This document shows, one piece after another, positions 1 to 5,085 of a stretch of 5,085 nucleotides of DNA. How positions within the stretch are numbered: position 1 is the first letter of the stretch; every line of letters starts with the position of its first letter. The stretch is taken from assembly GCA_046052065.1 (NCBI GenBank), contig JBJOND010000110.1, positions 1 through 5,085 of the forward strand, in the 5' to 3' direction. Under the pieces are notes generated by a model. The model had not been told where the DNA came from. It ran no database searches and saw nothing but the letters and a program-made list of their open reading frames with translations. The translations under genes and the position numbers were made by a program. This stretch comes from CAINEC01 sp046052065. GTDB taxonomy: Bacteria; Bacteroidota; Bacteroidia; AKYH767-A; OLB10.

Positions 1-1408
1 TTTTGATAGCTTGCAGCATTTTCTTTTCAATGTTCTCTAATGCATTTATTGTTTTTTGTCGCTCTGCCTGAATGTATTTTTCTGTTGATGCATCAATTGA
101 AATTGCTTTTACTGCTATCGCATCAAATACATTAGAAACTAAATCGATATTTTCCTTAACTGAAAAATCATCAGTTACTATTCTTTCTAAAACTAATTTG
201 ATGAGTGCTTGTTCATCTTGAAAAATCTCAACTTCATTAATTCCAGCCGATGATGTTTTCTTCAATAATTTTTCAGAAATAATTAAAGCATTATTTCTAT
301 TAATCAACATCGGATAAAAAACCTGATGATAATCGAACAACGATTTTAATTGTAACCAATAAGCTAATTCGCCAGCACCACCAACGTAAGCAATATTGGG
401 TAATATTTTTTCCTGATACAAAGGACGTAAGACTACATTAGGACTAAATTTTTCAGGATATTTATCGAGCGTATCTAGCAAAACATCCTTCGAAAAAAAC
501 AAATCCGTATTCGCTACACCATAACCTCCATCTCTATTTTCAATGAAACGTTCACGCAAATTTTTATCCTTGTAAAACAAGTTTGTTTCTCTTGGAAAAA
601 CCTGCGGGCGAAATTTTTCGGCTAATCTCTCAGATGTTTCATTTACTTTTTGACGCGCTGTATGATTAAACAATTCATCACGCATAATTTCAGCAAATGC
701 TTTTTTCAGTCGTGCATCATTCGCATCAATTACAACAACTCCAAACTCACCTAATATGGCATAGACCAATTTTCGCGTAGCAGATGCAAGTGTTAATCCT
801 GTTTGATAACAATCAGAAAGTATTTTATTCAATTCAATTGCATTCGCTGATTCGCCATTTATCTTTTTTAATTCTTCAATTAATCCATTTAACGAATCAG
901 TTGATAATTCACCACAAGCTCCTGCTACATTAGGATATTCCCATGATAGCCTATTATTAAAAACCTGTACACTTGCTATCTCTGCAAAATCGTGATCTTC
1001 GGATGCCATCCAAAAAACCGGAACAAACTTTTCATCCGCAAACTGCTGATTTAACTGTTTCGCAAGCTTAATCGTTGTGATGATTTTATAAATGAAAAAC
1101 AAAGGTCCACCAGTAATTCCTAACTGGTGACCCGTCGTAATTGTAAATGCACTTTCAGATTTTAATGATTGAATCGTTTCAGCTAAACCATTTGAATGTA
1201 AAGAGTCTTTATTTTGCTCTAATAAAACATCCACAAGCAAATTCCTATCGATCGGAAATTTCTTTCGATCATTAATTGCCTGATTAAGATTATCGAATTT
1301 AGGCTCATACTGATAAAAGGATTTCAAAAAATCAGAACCCTTTAAATAATCATCTAACAGATTATTTTTCCAGTTACTGTTACTTAATGAAATCGAGTAA
1401 TTGCGCAT
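1..1408 (-). CDS. bshC: Bacillithiol biosynthesis cysteine-adding enzyme BshC (3' end cut by window edge)
   Basis: BshC is the proposed last enzyme of bacillithiol synthesis, joining cysteine to glucosaminyl-malate (GlcN-Mal) in the cytoplasm. The frame is open from the ATG at 1406-1408 to the window edge, giving 469 residues; family members are about 530-540 residues, so roughly the last 60-70 are missing. Visible family signatures are TTGHQLGITGG (residues 91-101, a nucleotide-fold loop), FWMASEDHDFAEI (132-144), VLRPLYQE (326-333) and YVGGAGELAYW (341-351), followed by INRNNALI (369-376). The last visible part (about 435-469) is charged and heptad-like, matching the start of the C-terminal coiled coil known in this family. 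The ATG lies 3 bases after the rimO stop codon, so translation is probably coupled to rimO. No Shine-Dalgarno sequence is present; the region before the ATG is A-rich. No frameshift or internal stop is seen. Identification is firm; enzymatic activity of BshC is inferred from the family. Confidence 0.95.
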   Translation of the reverse strand, partial: MRNYSISLSNSNWKNNLLDDYLKGSDFLKSFYQYEPKFDNLNQAINDRKKFPIDRNLLVDVLLEQNKDSLHSNGLAETIQSLKSESAFTITTGHQLGITGGPLFFIYKIITTIKLAKQLNQQFADEKFVPVFWMASEDHDFAEIASVQVFNNRLSWEYPNVAGACGELSTDSLNGLIEELKKINGESANAIELNKILSDCYQTGLTLASATRKLVYAILGEFGVVVIDANDARLKKAFAEIMRDELFNHTARQKVNETSERLAEKFRPQVFPRETNLFYKDKNLRERFIENRDGGYGVANTDLFFSKDVLLDTLDKYPEKFSPNVVLRPLYQEKILPNIAYVGGAGELAYWLQLKSLFDYHQVFYPMLINRNNALIISEKLLKKTSSAGINEVEIFQDEQALIKLVLERIVTDDFSVKENIDLVSNVFDAIAVKAISIDASTEKYIQAERQKTINALENIEKKMLQAIK

Positions 1409-1411
1409 GCT

Positions 1412-2725
1412 TTATTTTATTAGCTCACCGAACAAATCAAATTCAGAAGCTGCTGTGATTTTCACATTCGCAAAATCACCAACACGTACATATGCATCAG
1501 AAGCATCAATCAATACTTCGTTATCTACTTCTGGTGAATCAAATTCTGTTCTTCCTATAAAGTGATTGTCCTCTTTTCTGTCAAACAACACTTTGAATTC
1601 CTTACCAACTTTTTGCTGATTTAATTCTGCCGAAATAGACTCTTGCGCTGCCATTACTGCTTGTGCTCTTTCAATTTTTATTTCTTGTGGAACATCATCT
1701 ACTAACGAGTAAGCATGTGTATTTTCTTCATGCGAATAAGTGAAGATACCTAAACGGTCAAACTTCAAATCCTCCACAAATCGTAGCATATCCTCATGAT
1801 CTTGCTCTGTTTCTCCTGGATATCCTGCAATCAACGTTGTGCGCAATGCGATACCAGGAACTTTTTCACGAATTGTATTTACTAGGTTATAGGTCTTTTC
1901 GCGGGTTGTTCCTCTACGCATCGACTTCAACATATTATCGCTCACATGTTGCAAAGGCATATCTAAATAATTACAGATATTACTAGTTGATTTCATCACA
2001 TCCAACACATCCATAGGAAATCCTGCAGGAAAAGCATAATGCAAACGGATCCATTCAATGCCATCGACATCTGCAAAGCGTTGCATCAATTCAGCAAGCT
2101 TGCGTTCTTTATATAAATCGAGTCCGTAATAAGTAGAATCTTGTGCAATTAACAATAATTCCTTCGTTCCATTAGCAGCTAAATTTTTTGCCTCCTGAAC
2201 CAACTCTTCCATTGGTTTAGAAATGTGGTTGCCGCGCATCAAAGGAATCGCGCAAAAGGAACATGGCCTATCGCAACCTTCTGCAATTTTCATATATGCA
2301 AAATGACGAGGTGTAGTTAATAAACGCTCACCTATTAATTCGTGCTTATAATCTGCTCCCAATGTTTTTAATAGCAAAGGCAAATCACGCGTACCAAAAT
2401 AAGCATCAACGTTTGAAATTTCTTTCTCCAAATCTGGCTTATAGCGTTCTGACAAACACCCTGTAACAATTAGCTTTTCAATCTTACCAGCTTCCTTTTG
2501 TTTTGCAAAATGCAGGATGGTATCAATACTTTCTTGTTTAGCATTATCAATAAATCCGCAGGTATTAATAATTACAATAGCCGCATCTTGTTTAGTGCTC
2601 TCATGCGTCACATCAAATTGATTGGCTTTTAACTGACCCATTAATACTTCTGAATCGACCAGGTTTTTTGAGCATCCCAACGTTACAACATTAACCTTGT
2701 TTTGCTTTAGTGTTTTTGATTTCAC
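1412..2725 (-). CDS. rimO: Ribosomal protein S12 methylthiotransferase RimO
   Basis: RimO is a radical-SAM enzyme that adds a methylthio group to a conserved aspartate of ribosomal protein S12. From the GTG start chosen here the protein is 437 residues, usual for the family. The N-terminal UPF0004 domain carries the three cysteines of the second iron-sulfur cluster in TLGCSKN (C18), NTCGF (C56) and VTGCLSERY (C90). The radical-SAM cluster motif EGCDRPCSFCAIP has C151, C155 and C158; this form, with CAIP, separates RimO from the tRNA enzyme MiaB. PLQHVSDNMLKSMRRG (257-272) and IAGYPGETE (299-307) are further core motifs, and a TRAM domain fills about 372-437. No in-frame ATG exists near the N-terminus. 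The frame opens after a TGA at 2762-2764; a TTG at 2755 would add ten residues, but the GTG at 2723-2725 gives MKSKTLKQNKVNVVTLGCSK, which looks like usual Bacteroidota RimO N-termini. bshC follows after 3 bases. Confidence 0.96.
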   Translation of the reverse strand: MKSKTLKQNKVNVVTLGCSKNLVDSEVLMGQLKANQFDVTHESTKQDAAIVIINTCGFIDNAKQESIDTILHFAKQKEAGKIEKLIVTGCLSERYKPDLEKEISNVDAYFGTRDLPLLLKTLGADYKHELIGERLLTTPRHFAYMKIAEGCDRPCSFCAIPLMRGNHISKPMEELVQEAKNLAANGTKELLLIAQDSTYYGLDLYKERKLAELMQRFADVDGIEWIRLHYAFPAGFPMDVLDVMKSTSNICNYLDMPLQHVSDNMLKSMRRGTTREKTYNLVNTIREKVPGIALRTTLIAGYPGETEQDHEDMLRFVEDLKFDRLGIFTYSHEENTHAYSLVDDVPQEIKIERAQAVMAAQESISAELNQQKVGKEFKVLFDRKEDNHFIGRTEFDSPEVDNEVLIDASDAYVRVGDFANVKITAASEFDLFGELIK

Positions 2726-2743
2726 AGTTCTTATTTTCTGAAG

Positions 2744-2751
2744 CAAATTTA
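2744..2751 (-). promoter_or_regulatory. Candidate -7 box of the rimO-bshC promoter
   Basis: On the minus strand these bases read TAAATTTG, a full match to the Bacteroidota -7 consensus TAnnTTTG. The expected TTG-type -33 element is not clear at 19-21 bases upstream; a TTG sits about 25 bases upstream. A start of transcription a few bases downstream would leave a leader of only about 10-15 bases before the GTG at 2725, and would exclude the TTG at 2755 from the mRNA, so it agrees with the GTG start. Confidence 0.45.
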
Positions 2752-2762
2752 CCAAAACGTTT

Positions 2763-2776
2763 CATCTTGTAAGATG
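2763..2776. repeat. Interrupted palindrome CATCTT-GT-AAGATG upstream of rimO
   Basis: Two perfect 6-base arms are separated by 2 bases. The palindrome begins about 12 bases upstream of the candidate rimO -7 box, inside the spacer or -33 region, where a repressor or activator could act. A looser pair with the same half-site, CATCT at 2814-2818 and AGATG at 2830-2834, lies about 50 bases further upstream. A 14-base near-palindrome in AT-rich DNA can arise by chance, so an operator role is only a suggestion. Confidence 0.3.
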
Positions 2777-2862
2777 CAATAGACAATTCTTTATCCCCAT
2801 TAATTACTAATAACATCTTATAAATTTCGAGATGCTTCAATAATTCTCAATTAGAGCATAAT

Positions 2863-2899
2863 TTATCACCCCTTAAAAGAAGATTTTCACCCCTAAACA
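2863..2899 (+). promoter_or_regulatory. Tandem direct repeat (TCACCCCT x2, 21-base period), possible operator
   Basis: TCACCCCT occurs at 2866-2873 and again at 2887-2894, exactly 21 bases apart, or two turns of the DNA helix. Extended to 16 bases (2863-2878 and 2884-2899) the copies agree at 13 positions. Direct half-sites on one face of the helix are what dimeric regulators with same-direction DNA contacts use; LytTR-type response regulators are known to bind 9-base repeats with 12-13 bases between them, which gives the same period. The second copy ends 69 bases before the ATG at 2969, a plausible activator position. Binding by any particular family is inference. Confidence 0.4.
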
Positions 2900-2968
2900 T
2901 CAGGCATTAGGCAAATTTTCAGACGAGTTACTTACCCACTCTATAACTTGGAATTAAATCAAACATAC

Positions 2969-3889
2969 ATGAGAAAAACAATTTTTATCTTCTTATTCTT
3001 CGTTAGCTTTAAGTCAATTGCACAGATATCAGCTCCTAATGGGATTTTTTCTGGATGCAAGCCCGCCAATTTCACACTAATTGGTCCTGACGGATTTAGT
3101 CGTTACGAATGGAGCAATGGAGCCAAAACCAAGCAAATTGAATACTATATGCTAGGCTCTTCAGATGACTTATTAGATTCAGCAACGGTAGGATTAACAT
3201 GTTATGATGCCAATAACTTGGCTTATCTACAGCAACCAGTAGTATTACGTACTTTTAAACAACCTTCTCTAATTTCTTCCTTTAATGGTCGATATAATTA
3301 TACCTTCAACGACAGTATAAAATGTGATTTAGTTCTAACACATGGCAATGATTTGTTACAATATGTTTTCACATTTATTCAGACTGATGGACGAGGAAGG
3401 GGAATAAATACAGTATCAAAATACATTTCAAATACAAGGTGGTGTAAGTTAAGTAACGTGGCTCCGATGCTTAAATCTGGAAAGTTTTACTATGTAACTG
3501 TTCACGCAAAAATTAACAATGTAAATTATTGCAAGGGAAATTACAGCATCATTGGTATTGGAATTACACCAAACGGCCATGGCGACACAGATGGCAACGG
3601 GAATAACAACAACTCAAATAATGACTTAACAATCTCATCCAATCTAATTGAAATAAGTACATTCCCAAATCCTACTTATAAAGACTGTAAAATAGTAGTT
3701 GATAGCGACGACAAATCACCAATGGAAATTAGTATTTATAATATCGCGGGGCAATTAGTCTACCGACAAAATTTTGAAAGTTTTCCAATTTTTGAGGATG
3801 TTACAAGCATAGTAGATTATGCTGGATCCTATAAAGTAGTGGCTATTCAAAATGGCAATATAAAAATATCATCTATCGAACGCCTCTGA
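2969..3889 (+). CDS. Secreted protein with T9SS type A C-terminal sorting domain
   Basis: The 306-residue product begins with a signal peptide (residues 1-19: MRK, then a hydrophobic run rich in F and I, ending SIAQ). The ATG at 2969 is chosen because it puts the positive charges directly before the hydrophobic core; a TTG at 2948 would add seven needless residues. Residues about 20-97 look like a beta-sandwich or Ig/PKD-like domain, with YEWSNGAKTKQI (46-57) resembling the WSNG-T-I motif common in Bacteroidota surface proteins. Residues about 98-198 form a second beta-rich region with VTVHAKINNVNYC (176-188). An N/G/D-rich linker (201-219) leads to the sorting domain (about 226-306) with STFPNPTYKDC (230-240), ISIYNIAGQLV (254-264) and GSYKVVAIQNG (286-296). 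Six cysteines are present (30, 79, 119, 159, 188, 240). No catalytic motif is seen, so the function beyond export and likely surface attachment or release is unknown. It sits alone on the plus strand between two housekeeping genes. Confidence 0.88.
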   Translation: MRKTIFIFLFFVSFKSIAQISAPNGIFSGCKPANFTLIGPDGFSRYEWSNGAKTKQIEYYMLGSSDDLLDSATVGLTCYDANNLAYLQQPVVLRTFKQPSLISSFNGRYNYTFNDSIKCDLVLTHGNDLLQYVFTFIQTDGRGRGINTVSKYISNTRWCKLSNVAPMLKSGKFYYVTVHAKINNVNYCKGNYSIIGIGITPNGHGDTDGNGNNNNSNNDLTISSNLIEISTFPNPTYKDCKIVVDSDDKSPMEISIYNIAGQLVYRQNFESFPIFEDVTSIVDYAGSYKVVAIQNGNIKISSIERL

Positions 3890-3903
3890 TTATAGCACAA
3901 AAC

Positions 3904-3942
3904 AAAAAAGCCCTGTATTAATTTCTACAGGGCTTTTTTTTT
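3904..3942. terminator. Bidirectional intrinsic terminator between convergent genes
   Basis: The stem GCCCTGTA (3910-3917) pairs perfectly with TACAGGGC (3926-3933) around an 8-base loop. It is flanked by six A (3904-3909) and nine T (3934-3942), so the A and T runs extend the stem and supply a U-tract in both directions. It ends the plus-strand gene (stop at 3887-3889) and also ftsY, whose stop codon at 3941-3943 overlaps the T-run. It therefore insulates ftsY from rimO, which must have its own promoter. Confidence 0.93.
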
Positions 3943-4900
3943 ATTCGTTAAACAACGACTTTACAAATTCATTTCTGTTGAAGAGTTGAAGGTCCTCAAT
4001 TTTTTCGCCTACGCCAATGTATTTTACTGGGACTTTAAACTGATCACTGATCCCTATCACCACACCACCCTTTGCTGTCCCGTCTAATTTTGTTAAAGCC
4101 AGGGCGTTTACATCAGTAGCAGCAATAAATTGTCGGGCTTGCTCAATCGCATTTTGCCCTGTAGATGCATCCAATACCAATAAAATTTCGTGTGGTGCAT
4201 CAGGAATAACTTTTTGCATGACCCTTCTAATTTTAGAAAGCTCATTCATAAGATTGATTTTATTATGAAGTCGACCTGCAGTATCAATAATACAAACATC
4301 TGCACCTTGTGCCTTAGCCGAACTAACTGCATCAAAAGCTACACTTGCAGGATCAGCGCCCATACCTTGTGATACAATAGGAACACCTACACGATTAGCC
4401 CATATTGTTAACTGGTCAACAGCAGCAGCTCTGAAAGTATCAGCAGCTCCGATAACAACATTTTTACCTGCCAGTTTAAACTGATTGGCAAGCTTACCAA
4501 TAGTGGTTGTTTTACCAACTCCATTTACCCCAACCACCATAATAATATATGGCTTTGCTGGTAAATCTTTTAAAGAATTAAAATCACTCGACCCAGAAGA
4601 TTTATTCTCTTCGAGTAAAAGGGCAATTTCTTCTTTTAGTATTTTATTTAATTCGTTAGACGAAGTGTATTTATCTCGAGCAACTCTATCTTGAATACGC
4701 TTAACTATTTTAAGCGTTGTTTCAACACCCACATCAGATGTTACTAAAATTTCTTCTAAATTATCGAGCACTTCATCGTCGATAGTTGACTTCCCTATTA
4801 ACGTTTTTGTTAGTTTGGAAAAAAAACTATCACGTGTTTTTTCTAGTCCCTTGTCGAGAGACTCTTTCTTTTCACGATTAAAAAGTCCGAATAAACCCAT
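3941..4900 (-). CDS. ftsY: Signal recognition particle receptor FtsY
   Basis: FtsY is the membrane-bound GTPase that receives the SRP-ribosome complex and hands nascent membrane and secreted proteins to the Sec translocon. The 319-residue protein has a short amphipathic N-terminus (MGLFGLFNREKKE) instead of the long acidic A domain of E. coli FtsY, a four-helix N domain (about 20-100), and a complete G domain. GTPase motifs are all present: P-loop GVNGVGKTT (124-132), ADTFRAAA (153-160), DTAGR (206-210), TKLDG (270-274) followed by TAKGG, and GVGEKIEDLQLF (296-307). The T-K-L-D-G form and the short N-terminus separate it from Ffh, which would carry a C-terminal M domain. The ATG at 4898-4900 is supported by the typical MGLF start. 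The DUF4295-family gene ends 85 bases upstream, with a terminator between them. The stop codon lies in the shared terminator downstream. Confidence 0.97.
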   Translation of the reverse strand: MGLFGLFNREKKESLDKGLEKTRDSFFSKLTKTLIGKSTIDDEVLDNLEEILVTSDVGVETTLKIVKRIQDRVARDKYTSSNELNKILKEEIALLLEENKSSGSSDFNSLKDLPAKPYIIMVVGVNGVGKTTTIGKLANQFKLAGKNVVIGAADTFRAAAVDQLTIWANRVGVPIVSQGMGADPASVAFDAVSSAKAQGADVCIIDTAGRLHNKINLMNELSKIRRVMQKVIPDAPHEILLVLDASTGQNAIEQARQFIAATDVNALALTKLDGTAKGGVVIGISDQFKVPVKYIGVGEKIEDLQLFNRNEFVKSLFNE

Positions 4901-4917
4901 CTTTTATAATGAAGATA

Positions 4918-4925
4918 TAAATGTA
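4918..4925 (-). promoter_or_regulatory. Candidate -7 box of an ftsY promoter
   Basis: On the minus strand the bases read TACATTTA, seven of eight matching the Bacteroidota -7 consensus TAnnTTTG, with the last base different. It lies between the terminator at 4928-4956 and the ftsY ATG, where a promoter would be needed if the terminator is efficient. A clear -33 element is not visible, because the position falls inside the hairpin. The call is weak. Confidence 0.28.
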
Positions 4926-4927
4926 AT

Positions 4928-4956
4928 AAAAAAAGCTCCTTTCATAGAAAGAAGCT
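4928..4956 (-). terminator. Intrinsic terminator between the DUF4295-family gene and ftsY
   Basis: In the minus-strand transcript AGCUUCUUUC (4956-4947) pairs with GAAAGGAGCU (4943-4934) over ten pairs, one of them U-G, with a 3-base loop and a U-tract of six to seven (4934-4928). On the plus strand the same position would be a C-A mismatch, so the hairpin is fitted to minus-strand transcription. It starts about 30 bases after the upstream stop codon and ends about 28 bases before the ftsY ATG. It may stop the ribosomal-type transcript fully or only in part. Confidence 0.82.
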
Positions 4957-4985
4957 ATTTTCAGAGGCAGGTTGATTGCCAGTTA

Positions 4986-5085
4986 TTATTTTTCTTTCAA
5001 GAAATCTTTCACATGTTCGTTGTGAACGACTTCTGATTTGAAAGCGTAAGCTCCTGTTAATGGAGACTTCACCATCTTAATTACT
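4986..5085 (-). CDS. DUF4295-family small basic protein (5' end cut by window edge)
   Basis: Only the last 32 residues and the stop are in the window: VIKMVKSPLTGAYAFKSEVV followed by HNEHVKDFLKEK, ending in two adjacent TAA codons (4986-4988 and 4983-4985). This matches the C-terminal part of the roughly 50-residue DUF4295 proteins of Bacteroidota, which usually begin MAKK and have a VIKMVKSPKTGAY-type core. In this phylum the gene commonly sits after rpmB and rpmG (ribosomal proteins L28 and L33) and before ftsY, so those genes are expected just outside the window. Its size, basic character and neighbourhood suggest a ribosome-associated protein. I recall a Bacteroidota-specific large-subunit protein named bL38 and this family may be it, but I cannot confirm that from the sequence. 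Confidence 0.85.
   Translation of the reverse strand, partial: VIKMVKSPLTGAYAFKSEVVHNEHVKDFLKEK

Larger units (their letters stand above)
2726..2968. other. Divergent intergenic region between rimO and the secreted-protein gene
   Basis: This 243-base AT-rich gap separates two divergent start codons, so it must hold promoters for both directions. It contains the rimO -7 candidate (2744-2751), the CATCTT palindrome (2763-2776) and the tandem TCACCCCT repeats (2863-2899). On the plus strand a weak -7-like box, TATAACTTG at 2942-2950, lies 18 bases before the ATG of the secreted-protein gene; it has one base too many compared with TAnnTTTG and no clear -33 partner. I see no tRNA, no riboswitch-like fold and no convincing small gene. 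Confidence 0.6.

Noticed and set aside
1412..2725. MiaB or MtaB-type tRNA methylthiotransferase
   Set aside because: The cluster motif CDRPCSFCAIP and the length fit RimO rather than the MiaB or MtaB forms.
2691..2765. Minus-strand 24-residue frame starting with ATG (MKRFGKFASENK...) that overlaps the rimO start
   Set aside because: It is in a different frame from rimO, matches nothing I know, and its ATG lies upstream of the best -7 box, so it is probably not in the transcript.
2948..2968. TTG at 2948 as start of the secreted-protein gene
   Set aside because: The ATG at 2969 gives a normal signal peptide (MRK plus hydrophobic core); the added residues MELNQTY would only bury it, and the TTG falls inside the -7-like box.
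3594..3626. N/G/D-rich repetitive stretch as a possible tandem repeat or microsatellite
   Set aside because: The period is irregular and it fits a flexible linker before the sorting domain, which is common in T9SS cargo.
4190..4372. Plus-strand open frame of 60 residues
   Set aside because: It is antisense to the conserved G domain of ftsY, and its product has no recognisable features.
4485..4694. Plus-strand open frame of 69 residues
   Set aside because: It is antisense to the FtsY P-loop region; its hydrophobic start is just the complement of conserved ftsY codons.
4815..5036. Plus-strand open frame of 73 residues
   Set aside because: It runs antisense across the ftsY start, the terminator and the end of the DUF4295-family gene, all of which are better supported.

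Overview
The window is a stretch of a low-GC genome of the phylum Bacteroidota. The pointers are a type IX secretion (T9SS) C-terminal sorting domain at 2969-3889, the tail of a DUF4295-family protein directly upstream of ftsY, a bacillithiol-synthesis gene (bshC), start sites without clear Shine-Dalgarno sequences, and a TAnnTTTG-type -7 box before rimO. I cannot place it below phylum level with confidence.

Layout on the minus strand, read right to left: the 3' end of a DUF4295-family gene (4986-5085, cut by the window edge); an intrinsic terminator (4928-4956); ftsY, the SRP receptor GTPase (3941-4900); a terminator that works in both directions (3904-3942); then, after the one plus-strand gene, rimO (1412-2725) and bshC (1-1408, 3' end cut by the window edge). 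rimO and bshC are separated by 3 bases and are almost certainly one transcript. The plus-strand gene (2969-3889) encodes a small secreted protein with a signal peptide and a T9SS type A sorting domain. It is convergent with ftsY and divergent from rimO.

The minus-strand genes are core housekeeping functions: ribosome-linked (DUF4295, and RimO which modifies ribosomal protein S12), membrane targeting of ribosomes (FtsY), and low-molecular-weight thiol synthesis (BshC). The secreted-protein gene looks like an accessory insertion between ftsY and rimO. The 243-base gap between it and rimO holds a candidate rimO promoter, a 14-base interrupted palindrome, and two direct TCACCCCT repeats exactly 21 bases apart that may be an operator.

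No RNA genes, CRISPR arrays, insertion sequences or phage genes are visible. I see no strong case for an entirely new system; the most useful leads are the tandem repeat upstream of the secreted protein, the non-ATG start of rimO, and the terminator that separates ftsY from the ribosomal-type gene before it.
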